DNA of 19,934 nucleotides, from positions 1-19,934 of the forward strand of contig CAIXQV010000817.1 in the NCBI GenBank assembly GCA_903921605.1. The letters are read 5' to 3'. The stretch comes from an uncultured Planctomycetaceae bacterium. GTDB lineage: Bacteria > Planctomycetota > Planctomycetia > Planctomycetales > Planctomycetaceae. The notes beneath the pieces are model-generated. The model was not told the DNA's origin. It saw only the letters and a program-made list of their open reading frames with translations, and did not search any database. Shown here one piece after another: positions 7,979-15,636 of this stretch. Every line of letters begins with the position of its first letter. Position 1 is the first letter of the stretch. Both the position numbers and the translations under genes were made by a program.

Positions 7979-10528
7979 TTAGACCCGGGGATCCATGCTG
8001 CCAGCTTCACGAACGGCGTTTGATAAACGTTGCAGATCAAAAGGTTTTGTCAGAACTTTGAACGGATGACTGGAAGCCCCCTGACCAATTGCAATGTGCT
8101 CCCCCAGTCCGGACATGAAGACGAATCGCATGGTGGGATGAATCTCCTGAATCTCACGTGCGAGCGTAAAGCCATTTCCTCCACCCAACACAACGTCGGT
8201 CAGGACAACATCGATCGATGCTCCCTGTGCTCGAACCTTCTGAATGGCCTCGTTGATCGTGGTCGCGACCAGAACTTTGTACCCCAGCTGCCGCAGCGAT
8301 AATTTGCCGATCTTGAGCATTGCGGGCTCATTTTCGACAAGCAGCACTGTGCCGCCTTTGGGACTGGTCGCCTCATCAGCCTGAGCTGGGGTCTCTTTCT
8401 CCGGGCCACCATGCCTTGGCAGATAGATTCTGAATGTTGTGCCGATTTCGGGACTGCTTTCGACGTCAATGGAACCGCCGTTCTGATTGACGATTCCGTA
8501 GACCGTTGCAAGCCCCAATCCTGGTCCCGGGCCATCGCCTGCTGGCTTGGTCGTGTTATACGGTTCGAAGAGATGTGTAAGAGTCGCTTCGCTGATCCCG
8601 CATCCCGTATCGGAGACCGTTACGACAACATATTTTCCTGGACGAACTTCGTGCGTGCGAAACTTACGAGTGGTCCGGAGTGTTTCATTCCGCGTCGACA
8701 ACATGATCCGACCGTGATCTGAGATGGCATCGCGAGAGTTAATGCAAAGATTGGCCAGAATCTGATCCAACTGCACCGGATCGATATTCACCGTCCAAGC
8801 GCCTTCTCCGGGCATCCATTCGATCTCGATTTTTTCTCCCATGGATTTCCGCAGCAGATCGAGCATTCTTTCGACGGCTTTGTTGATATTCACTTTCTGA
8901 GGCGATGCATTCTGTCTCCGCGCAAATGTCAGGAGTTGCTGAGTCATCGCTGCCGAGCGATGTCCGGCAGTCTGAATTGCTTTGAGATGAACCTTGTACT
9001 TGGATGGCAGCGTTTCATCCAACATCATCATTTCTGAATGACCGAGAATCACCGCCAGCATATTATTGAAGTCATGCGCGATGCCACCGGCAAGCCGACC
9101 AACGGAATCCATTCGCTGTGATCGAGTGACCTGCTCCTGCAGACGCTCGCGTTCTTCAGCAATCAAGCGGCGCTCTGTGATGTCCTTGAAAGAGCCAAAC
9201 AATCGGACGACTCGACCATCTTCCGAGGCAGTATGACCGATCGCACGCATCCAGCGATGACGTCCCTTCGCGGTGATGAAAGGCAGTTCAAGATCCCACG
9301 CGGTACCATCCTGGACCGCCTTTGCAACGGCATCACGAATTAGATGTCTCGACTCCGGGGCGTAAAAGCTGATCGCAGCATTAACCGTCGGCACATAGTC
9401 TGCAGGAACCTCGTGCATCCTGAGTGTCTGAGCAGACCACCGCAGAGTCATCGTGGTCAAGTCAATCTGCCAGGCTCCGACTTCCGCCACACTTCCGGTT
9501 TCTTCAAGCCATTCTTCGGTCTGACGCAGCGATCGCTCCGTCTCTCGACGCTGAATATCCCTGCGATGAGCATCGATCAGTTGACCGATCGCCGTGACCA
9601 GTGGCTGCAAAAACGTCACGTCAGCTTCGGAATAACCATCCGGACAATTGGCGACCCCAATAAGTCCAACCAGTGATTTGTCGCGAATAATGGGAAGTGC
9701 GAGAAACTGTTTTAGAGGAGGATGCCCCTCCGGAATTCCTCCCCGCCTTTCATCCGTCGATGGCGAATTACTGATTACCGGACGTGCCGTTACCAGAGCT
9801 TCACCAAACAGCGTCTTCAAGTTTCTGAATTCAAATCCTTTGGCGGCACTGTCTTTATAAAGCTGATGCGTCGCTTTGTCCCAGGAGATGTCAGAGAGAG
9901 CAAGCGTTCGCAGCCACGGCTCTCCGGACTCATTAAAACAGACTTCGCCGATGAATCCGTACTCACTTGAGGTTAACGCCAGCAGACGTACCAGCAGATC
10001 TTCAAAGGCGATGCGAGGATCGTCGGTCGAAATATACTTGCTGAGGCAGACACTGACCGTTTCCAGAAGCCAGTGCTCTCGCAACAGCGCGGCTTCGAAT
10101 CGCTTGCGATCGGAGATGTCACTCTGGACCGACAGGTAGCCAATCAGTTTTCCACTTTGATCGGTGATTGGCTGAGCATCCAGCGAGATCCAGAAGATAC
10201 TGCCGTCACGCTTGTAGTTCAGGATCTCACATTGAAATCCTTTGAGAGCTGCGACGTTTTCATGGATCAGGCGAACGACGGTGGGGTCCGTTTTCGGACC
10301 ATGGAGAAACTCACGCGGCTTGAGTCCGACAATTTCATTCAGTGGCCAGCCGGAAACACGAGTGAACGCCTCATTGACCCAGACGGTGCCACCGTCAATA
10401 TCAGAGATCATCACAGGATGAGTCGTGAGGCTGGCCACAAACGGCAGGGACGAAAGCGCGTTGAACGCCGCCGCATCCGTTCCCCCCGAAATCAACTCCG
10501 TTTGTTTACGCACATGCGTCCGTTGCAC
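7979..10528 (-). CDS. Cytoplasmic PAS-GAF-PAS hybrid histidine kinase with C-terminal receiver
   Basis: Soluble sensor kinase of 849 residues with no signal peptide or membrane segment. Order: PAS about 30-140, GAF 155-325, PAS (PAS_3-like) 340-455, coiled linker, H box GGIAHDFNN with His485, N box with Asn593 and Asn597, G1 DTGCG at Asp640, G2 GPGPGLGL near 667-674, receiver about 725-845 with Asp778, Ser806 and Lys828. The first PAS domain resembles LOV domains in GPKTDP and EILNYKRDGS..FW, but the photo-cysteine position reads GLKPREFL, so it is not a classical flavin-adduct photosensor. The receiver begins VENEP, with Asn in place of one of two acids. The start is GTG at 10528, supported by GGGAG six bases upstream. 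The gene begins 17 bp after the MFS transporter stop, so the two are almost surely co-transcribed. No output domain is present. Confidence 0.92.
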   Translation of the reverse strand: MQRTHVRKQTELISGGTDAAAFNALSSLPFVASLTTHPVMISDIDGGTVWVNEAFTRVSGWPLNEIVGLKPREFLHGPKTDPTVVRLIHENVAALKGFQCEILNYKRDGSIFWISLDAQPITDQSGKLIGYLSVQSDISDRKRFEAALLREHWLLETVSVCLSKYISTDDPRIAFEDLLVRLLALTSSEYGFIGEVCFNESGEPWLRTLALSDISWDKATHQLYKDSAAKGFEFRNLKTLFGEALVTARPVISNSPSTDERRGGIPEGHPPLKQFLALPIIRDKSLVGLIGVANCPDGYSEADVTFLQPLVTAIGQLIDAHRRDIQRRETERSLRQTEEWLEETGSVAEVGAWQIDLTTMTLRWSAQTLRMHEVPADYVPTVNAAISFYAPESRHLIRDAVAKAVQDGTAWDLELPFITAKGRHRWMRAIGHTASEDGRVVRLFGSFKDITERRLIAEERERLQEQVTRSQRMDSVGRLAGGIAHDFNNMLAVILGHSEMMMLDETLPSKYKVHLKAIQTAGHRSAAMTQQLLTFARRQNASPQKVNINKAVERMLDLLRKSMGEKIEIEWMPGEGAWTVNIDPVQLDQILANLCINSRDAISDHGRIMLSTRNETLRTTRKFRTHEVRPGKYVVVTVSDTGCGISEATLTHLFEPYNTTKPAGDGPGPGLGLATVYGIVNQNGGSIDVESSPEIGTTFRIYLPRHGGPEKETPAQADEATSPKGGTVLLVENEPAMLKIGKLSLRQLGYKVLVATTINEAIQKVRAQGASIDVVLTDVVLGGGNGFTLAREIQEIHPTMRFVFMSGLGEHIAIGQGASSHPFKVLTKPFDLQRLSNAVREAGSMDPRV

Positions 10529-10534
10529 TGTCTT

Positions 10535-10539
10535 CTCCC
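10535..10539 (-). promoter_or_regulatory. Ribosome binding site GGGAG supporting a GTG start
   Basis: On the minus strand GGGAG lies 6 bases before the GTG at 10528, inside the 17 bp gap after the transporter stop codon. It supports the non-ATG start and independent re-initiation of the kinase. Confidence 0.65.
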
Positions 10540-10545
10540 GACCTG

Positions 10546-11847
10546 TCAGTGGCCTGTTACGGGGGGCCCGGAGGCGACCGAATTAATCTTTGGCGGATGG
10601 AAGAAGATCGCCATTGCCAATGACGCAACAATGGCGGCGGCCATCGGCACAAGGAACAAACCGTGGAAGTCAATCACTCCGTCTTTGGTGTAGACTTCCT
10701 GCATCAGATAAGGGCAAACCGTGTTCGCGACCAATGCTCCTACGCCAAGAATCATCACATTGAACAACCCTTGCGCGCTGGAACGAACGTCCTTCGGAAA
10801 ATGCTCGTCCACAAAGATGTAGACTGTGGCAAAGAAAAACGCATAGCAAATTCCATGCACGATCTGAACGACGATGATCAGTTCTTTCTGAGGCATGAAT
10901 GAGTAAACCGCAAATCTCAATGCGTGCCCCATAACTCCCACGATCATTGTGGTACGCCAGCCCAGAGCTTTCAGCGTTGCCCCCAGAACAAACATCGTCA
11001 GGATTTCTGCAATCTGTCCGATACTCATCACGGGCATAACCCAGTTGCCGGGAATGCCAACTTCTTTGCTGGAGAGAAATGTACCGGTCCAGTTGAAGTA
11101 GCAGTTATGAACGAACGAGTCGATAAAGGCGACGATCCACAGGATCAGAACGAACGGATGCTTCAGCAGTTTTGCCGCCTGCAACCAGGCCAAAGACTGA
11201 GCTTCTCCTTCAACAGCGGCTTTCGGAGGAGTATGCGGCAGTGTCAGGCTGAAAGCAGCCAGCACCAATGAAGCCACTCCGGCCACGATGTAGGTCCACT
11301 TTGTGGCATCCTGAAGCGGTTCGCCTGTGAGTCCATTTGCGAGGACTGCACCCAGCCACGCGACAAAACCGACAGGTTGAGCAGCATCAACTTTGGCCCA
11401 GTCAACAAGAATGAATGTGAACGGCCAGGCGGCAAAAATCCAGCCAAAGGTGCCGCCCATTCGCACGATCCCGAACTCTTTTTGAGCATCCTTCATGTTG
11501 GCGAAGGCAATCGAGTTGGTAATCGAGATCGTCGGGACGTACAGCAAACAGTGCAGCGACATCAGGCCAAAGAATGGCCAGAACGATTTTGTGAATGCCA
11601 GCCCCAGAATTGCGAGCCCACCAACCAGATGGCTGAAGGCAAGGAAACGCTCGGCCGAGAAGTTTCGGTCGGCAAATTGGTTACTGAAGAACATCCCGAT
11701 GATGGACGCGATCGGAAATGCGTTCAAAATCCAGGACTGTTCAGCTGTTGTAAAACCGAGACCTGGCAGGTAACCAAAAATCAGTGGCAACCACGCCCCC
11801 CAAATGAAGAACTCCAGAAACATCATGGCAAAGAGGCGAGTTTTCAT
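10546..11847 (-). CDS. MFS transporter of the nucleoside:H+ symporter (NupG-like) type
   Basis: Inner-membrane secondary transporter, 433 residues from the ATG at 11847; an in-frame TTG at 11859 would add four residues. About twelve hydrophobic helices are evident, the first being LFAMMFLEFFIWGAWLPLIF. Family hints are FADRNFSAERFLAFSH after the second helix, VRMGGTFGWIFAAW in the fourth/fifth-helix region (compare VRxWGTxG in NupG) and DEHFPKDVRSSAQGLF near the tenth. A proton-coupled nucleoside permease is the best family match, but the Planctomycete members are untested and could carry sugars or other metabolites. It is the first gene of a two-gene minus-strand operon with the PAS-GAF-PAS kinase. 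A weak GAAGA lies before the ATG. Confidence 0.87.
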   Translation of the reverse strand: MKTRLFAMMFLEFFIWGAWLPLIFGYLPGLGFTTAEQSWILNAFPIASIIGMFFSNQFADRNFSAERFLAFSHLVGGLAILGLAFTKSFWPFFGLMSLHCLLYVPTISITNSIAFANMKDAQKEFGIVRMGGTFGWIFAAWPFTFILVDWAKVDAAQPVGFVAWLGAVLANGLTGEPLQDATKWTYIVAGVASLVLAAFSLTLPHTPPKAAVEGEAQSLAWLQAAKLLKHPFVLILWIVAFIDSFVHNCYFNWTGTFLSSKEVGIPGNWVMPVMSIGQIAEILTMFVLGATLKALGWRTTMIVGVMGHALRFAVYSFMPQKELIIVVQIVHGICYAFFFATVYIFVDEHFPKDVRSSAQGLFNVMILGVGALVANTVCPYLMQEVYTKDGVIDFHGLFLVPMAAAIVASLAMAIFFHPPKINSVASGPPVTGH

Positions 11848-12179
11848 AGTATTCTTCAATCATCCTGGCAAAAAAGTGTCTGCGGGATAAGGCGGACCTG
11901 GACCCAACGATGTCGGATGATGACAGCCTAATTTACCGAGGGCAACCGTCTGCCACCCGTTCTTTGGCAGGACTGACGGCATTTTTGCCGTCCAGTTGAA
12001 TCTTTACCGCCATTGCCGATTCCTGTTAGACTTCGATGCTCGGTTTTTATTCAGTGCGCGGTCACAATTGAACCATTGCTCCGGATGCTGTTCCCGCGAA
12101 CACCCGGTCTCAATGTCATATCGTGCACAGAATTACTATCTCCCGAATGGATTCCCGGGACTCCAGGAGTTGCTGAATC
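11848..12179. other. Divergent intergenic region between transporter and lipoprotein genes
   Basis: These 332 bp should hold the promoters of the transporter-kinase operon (-) and the lipoprotein gene (+). I could not pick convincing -35/-10 pairs for either. The main visible structure is a run of inverted repeats at 11946-11992, listed separately. An AGGAG at 12165-12169, 10 bases before the ATG at 12180, is the likely lipoprotein ribosome-binding site. No small gene was supported. Confidence 0.5.
11946..11992. repeat. Two adjacent stem-loops able to form alternative pairings
   Basis: Hairpin A pairs CTGCCA (11950-11955) with TGGCAG (11965-11970) around a 9-base loop. Hairpin B pairs GACGGCA (11975-11981) with TGCCGTC (11986-11992) around TTTT, a perfect 7-bp stem. 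CCGTC at 11946-11950 could instead pair with GACGG at 11975-11979, which would break hairpin B. No T-tract follows on either strand, so it is not a standard terminator. Attenuator, operator or chance are all possible. Confidence 0.35.
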
Positions 12180-13445
12180 ATGGATCGATTCCGACATCAA
12201 AAGCGTTTTCTGCTGCTGTCCGGTGCAGGTTTTCTGTTGACCGGCTGCGGTTCAACGGAACCTGCTCCAGCCGATGCCGACACCGCCCTGATCGATGAAC
12301 TGCTGAGCTCCGGTGGCAATTCCACAGCCAAACTGAAAGAGCCCGCCGAACCCGTCTACACCGAAGACAATCAAACAGATCACACTCAGACCGTCAGCCG
12401 CACTCGACCCGCAGACCGTCGCTCTGGCCAATCCAGTGCTCGCGGTGATCGTCTGGAACTGCGTCTCCAGAAAGGCGACCGCTTTCCGCTGGTCAAAACG
12501 GTCCACCAGACGTTGAATCAGAGATCCGAGCAAACTCCGGCTCTTGCTGAAACTCGGCTGGAACTGACGCTGGTGATCACAGTTGAGGAAGTCCGCGACG
12601 ATGCGATCCTCCTGGGAGTCCGTTATTCCCGAGTCAACTATGCTCACGATGTGGCCGGACAGCAACTGGCTTATGACTCGTCGACTCATGCAGGAGCCGT
12701 TCCCTGGGACGCTGTGCCCTATGCAGGAATGATTAACAACGGCTTCTCGTTCTGGCTCGGTCGCGATAACAGTATTCGCGAAATGGTGGGCTACAAGGAG
12801 TTTCTGGAACGTTGCGTGGCGGAAGTTCCTCTCGAACGACGCGAAACTCTGCTCTCCGAAATCAGCAATCGATTCGGCGACGACGGCGTGGCCAACTTTG
12901 TGGATGATTCCATCGGCCTCCTTCCCTACGACGCAACCGTCGATCCCGATGCGGCCACTCGAGTCCTGCCCGGTGACGTCTGGACTCGCGAACGTCGTCT
13001 GATGCAACCGGTTCCGGTTCAATTGACTTCCACTTATCGCCTGACAGGCATCAACGATACAACAGCCGAAATTGATATTACTGGCCGCATCGCCTCTGGT
13101 GATGCTGCAGCCTTGAACACAGCGGGGCGATTGAGAATTTCCGGAGGACACAGCCTTGGCCGCTGCATCGTTGACCGAGCGACCGGACTTCCACTGGAGA
13201 TGAATCTGACCCGTTATATCACGATGAAACTGACCACGGCTGACGAAAAAGAAGTCGTGCAGGAAAAAACCATCGTGACCACAATTCGAGCGTTCCCCGA
13301 AACTCGAGGCCCGGTTGCCGTCGCACCCGTTTCGACTCCGATTCAGCGTGTCTCCGGATTCAACGAGCCTCAGAATCCACAGTCGTCATCATCGACACAG
13401 CCCAACACTGGAAGCCGCGCGGTTCGAGCCGTGTACCCGGAATAG
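12180..13445 (+). CDS. Predicted lipoprotein, DUF6263-like
   Basis: Exported lipoprotein of 421 residues. The N-terminus has basic residues, a short hydrophobic stretch and the lipobox LLTGC, so Cys23 would be lipidated. Residues 24-90 are a low-complexity polar linker. Residues 90-370 form a beta-rich domain (RLELRLQKGDRFPLVKTV, then RLELTLVITVEEVRDDAILLGVRY) that resembles the Planctomycete family annotated as DUF6263; I am moderately sure of that match. A Ser/Pro/Gln-rich tail closes the protein. Function unknown; members look like stand-alone envelope proteins. The start follows AGGAG at 12165-12169 with a rather long spacing. It converges on the second lipoprotein gene, 160 bp away. Confidence 0.8.
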   Translation: MDRFRHQKRFLLLSGAGFLLTGCGSTEPAPADADTALIDELLSSGGNSTAKLKEPAEPVYTEDNQTDHTQTVSRTRPADRRSGQSSARGDRLELRLQKGDRFPLVKTVHQTLNQRSEQTPALAETRLELTLVITVEEVRDDAILLGVRYSRVNYAHDVAGQQLAYDSSTHAGAVPWDAVPYAGMINNGFSFWLGRDNSIREMVGYKEFLERCVAEVPLERRETLLSEISNRFGDDGVANFVDDSIGLLPYDATVDPDAATRVLPGDVWTRERRLMQPVPVQLTSTYRLTGINDTTAEIDITGRIASGDAAALNTAGRLRISGGHSLGRCIVDRATGLPLEMNLTRYITMKLTTADEKEVVQEKTIVTTIRAFPETRGPVAVAPVSTPIQRVSGFNEPQNPQSSSSTQPNTGSRAVRAVYPE

Positions 13446-13520
13446 CATGGCACTCACATCGTTGAATGGACTGTGTTGAAACGACGCTGTTGTCGATCCG
13501 CGAAGGTTGTTCCTGCGACG

Positions 13521-13551
13521 TGTGGTCATTGTTTGCACAGAGATGACCACA
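13521..13551. terminator. Candidate stem-loop between convergent lipoprotein genes
   Basis: TGTGGTCAT (13521-13529) pairs perfectly with ATGACCACA (13543-13551) around a 13-base loop. It sits between two convergent genes, where a bidirectional terminator is expected. There is no T-run on either side, so intrinsic termination is uncertain; it could equally be a protein-binding palindrome. Confidence 0.35.
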
Positions 13552-13553
13552 AG

Positions 13554-13592
13554 GTCAGCGTTCGGCACAAGTCAGCGTTCGGCACAAGTCAG
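13554..13592. repeat. 17-bp tandem repeat, two full copies plus a partial third
   Basis: GTCAGCGTTCGGCACAA occurs exactly at 13554-13570 and 13571-13587, followed by GTCAG at 13588-13592. It starts 2 bp after the inverted repeat at 13521-13551 and lies in the non-coding gap. Slippage duplication is the simplest explanation. Confidence 0.8.
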
Positions 13593-13605
13593 TATGGGCC
13601 GCTCT

Positions 13606-14820
13606 TTACTTCTTCCAGAACTGGAACCAGCGTTTCTTGCCACGGTAAGACGAAGGCGGTGCCACAACATCGAACTCAGGAACCAGTGACTCTTCTGCCA
13701 GAGCCCGCTCCCAATCTTCTTCGCTGGTTTGACTTTGTCCTGCAGCCTGGTCGTTGAAAGAGTCATCTCCGTCGGGAGAATAAAATTTCTCGTTTCCAGT
13801 CAGGTGCAGATTGGGTGCCTCGGTATCGAATGAAGGTTCGTCATCAAATGATGGCTCTGAGTCGATATCGGCATTGCCTTTGGCAACTCCATGATTGGCA
13901 GGATTGAATGCTGTTTTAACACCAGGATCCACGTTTGCTGCAGAACCAGAACGTCCGCGAGGAGCGAATTGCGGATCGTGCTGCATTTGCAGACGAACGT
14001 AGTCTCCCAGGTCCATGACTTCCACATTTAGAGGCGGCTGCCATAACGCTTCCGCCATCTGATAACCTGTTTCGATGCCAGAGAACTTCAGGGTCAGTTG
14101 AGTTTCTGTTTTGGGGAAGTCGATGCGAACAGTATGGGGCAGCTCATGCTTACCACAGGACTTGTAGTCGCTGAGATCTGCAATCAGAAGCGGCTGAGCA
14201 TCGCTGTCATAAAGTGCATGACGGCGAATTACTCCCTGTACGGTGTCCACTTTGATGACTCGTCGCAATGATGAGCCGTCGGGAGCGTCTTCAATGGCAA
14301 CCAGCCAGACTTCTTTGGAGCCCATTGGTGCATGTTGCAGATCGTATCGATCGGCATCGAGTGGTTCGACACCCAGCACCGTCATCAGCCACTCAGGCTC
14401 CAGCCGCGGTAAGCCGCCGGGCAAGTGCTGTAGCAAAGCTGAATCTTCATGTTTCCATGTCATGACGACCGACCTGCCGGGCTTTACATAAGCCCAACAG
14501 ATGTTTTCATTGGAGCCGAAATCGGCATGGCCCATGGTATTGTCGCAGACAAGTCGAAATTGTCCGGGAGCAGAACAGGCCAATGTCCCCTTCAGTTTCT
14601 GACGGAACACTATATCCGGGCTTCGGACATCAACCTGAGTATTCATGCAACGCCAGCTCTGAAGTCCGGCGGTTTTGCCGTTCAGATATTCGACCAGCTC
14701 GATCCGGCCTATTGACTCCGGCAGCACTGGGTCAACGATACGAACTTCCTGTCGACGCCCGCCCAACTGACAACCAGTGGTTGTCAGAGCAATCAGCAGG
14801 ATGATTCGAACAGGGTGCAT
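13606..14820 (-). CDS. LolA-like predicted lipoprotein with acidic linker and basic-aromatic tail
   Basis: Exported lipoprotein of 404 residues. The signal sequence ends in ALTTTGC, making Cys17 the lipidation site. Residues 40-265 resemble the LolA/LolB-type half-barrel seen in Planctomycete lipoproteins: FRQKLKGTL, FRLVCDNTMG, then DFGSNENICWAYVK, the GSN...W block being typical. Residues 270-380 are polar and acidic with a doubled EPSFD unit. The protein ends in RGKKRWFQFWKK, a strongly basic and aromatic tail after the acidic linker. AGGAA lies about 11 bases before the ATG. The upstream 162-residue gene ends 36 bp before it, so the two are probably one operon. A role in lipid or lipoprotein handling is inferred from fold resemblance only. 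Confidence 0.78.
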   Translation of the reverse strand: MHPVRIILLIALTTTGCQLGGRRQEVRIVDPVLPESIGRIELVEYLNGKTAGLQSWRCMNTQVDVRSPDIVFRQKLKGTLACSAPGQFRLVCDNTMGHADFGSNENICWAYVKPGRSVVMTWKHEDSALLQHLPGGLPRLEPEWLMTVLGVEPLDADRYDLQHAPMGSKEVWLVAIEDAPDGSSLRRVIKVDTVQGVIRRHALYDSDAQPLLIADLSDYKSCGKHELPHTVRIDFPKTETQLTLKFSGIETGYQMAEALWQPPLNVEVMDLGDYVRLQMQHDPQFAPRGRSGSAANVDPGVKTAFNPANHGVAKGNADIDSEPSFDDEPSFDTEAPNLHLTGNEKFYSPDGDDSFNDQAAGQSQTSEEDWERALAEESLVPEFDVVAPPSSYRGKKRWFQFWKK

Positions 14821-14856
14821 TAACGGGTGTTCCTGACAGTATAAGAGAGATCTACG

Positions 14857-15345
14857 CTACGCAGCGATCGAACGACCAGAGTCAAACAGTTGATGCTGAA
14901 GCCTTTCGATCTGATCCTCTGATAGTTCCTCTTCAGGAACGTCAAATGGGCCTTCGCCGGCACTGCCGACCAGATGCATCACAGGACGATCATCAATGTC
15001 GATGACCTGCTCCAGGATCAATCGTCGTTTTCGTAACAGCAGCAGGGCCAGCACATAGCGATATTGCTGTTGGACGATGTTGGGAGAATCACTTAATTGA
15101 AGGAAGTAATCAAACAGCGAGTCCGCATCCAGCTTTGGGCGACCGGCATCTGCAGATTCGGCAACCTGGCATCGCCAGTGTCCAATGGCACCTGTCGGCG
15201 GACCGGCCCACACTTCGGCGCTAAAATCCTGTCTGACCAGTTGTCCGTCTTTTTCGAACAACACAGACCAGCACGTATCACCCGGACGGAACGTCCGACC
15301 TGATTTCGCGCAGGCTTTGCCGACAGGGCGAATATTGAAATCCAT
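14857..15345 (-). CDS. Conserved-looking 162-residue cytoplasmic protein of unknown function
   Basis: I do not recognise a named family. The ATG at 15345 starts MDFNIRPVGK; a TTG at 15411 would add 22 residues and is less likely. The N-terminal 60 residues are rich in beta-type and Gly residues, with Cys12, Cys25 and Cys59 in the order CAKSGRTFRPGDTC ... HWRC, which could be a small metal-binding or structural beta domain but lacks a full CxxC pair. Residues 75-117 are helical and include YRYVLALLLLRKRRLILEQV, amphipathic rather than a clear membrane segment because of its basic cluster. The C-terminus is acidic. No signal peptide. It precedes the LolA-like lipoprotein gene by 36 bp and probably heads that operon. 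Confidence 0.7.
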   Translation of the reverse strand: MDFNIRPVGKACAKSGRTFRPGDTCWSVLFEKDGQLVRQDFSAEVWAGPPTGAIGHWRCQVAESADAGRPKLDADSLFDYFLQLSDSPNIVQQQYRYVLALLLLRKRRLILEQVIDIDDRPVMHLVGSAGEGPFDVPEEELSEDQIERLQHQLFDSGRSIAA

Positions 15346-15636
15346 TTCGAAATCGCCTCGAATCAACCTTTGAGTGAGCAGCGGGGCACGTCCCAGTGCC
15401 TTCGCGACCAATCACAATTCAACAAAGCCCGGGATAGTACTCCGAATTCTGATTTCCGGCCAAGAGGAACTTGGGCCATTAAAAACGGGCGATTTGGGCG
15501 GCCTGCGTCGTTATTCTGGCATTTGGTTTCTGAGAGTGCGTCCCGAAGTGTTTTGAGCAGATAACACCGGGTGGCTCTCGTGATGTACCATCCTGCATCG
15601 ACCCGCCCCACATTTTCACTCGGATGACCAAAACCC

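Noticed and set aside
7979..10528. Blue-light LOV photoreceptor kinase
   Set aside because: The first PAS domain resembles LOV, but the cysteine required for the flavin adduct is absent.
10073..10693. A 206-residue plus-strand open frame across the transporter-kinase junction
   Set aside because: It is antisense to two well-supported genes and shows no domain.
11848..11859. TTG start extending the transporter by four residues
   Set aside because: The ATG at 11847 gives a normal short N-terminus before helix one; the extension is not needed, though it cannot be excluded.
12252..13151. A 299-residue open frame on the minus strand
   Set aside because: It is fully antisense to the DUF6263-like lipoprotein, whose lipobox, domain pattern and ribosome-binding site are convincing; the antisense translation shows no family features.
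15363..15611. A short minus-strand open frame in the gap upstream of the HTH-EIIA gene
   Set aside because: Its 82-residue product has no recognisable domain, and no ribosome-binding site supports it; the gap is better read as a divergent promoter region.
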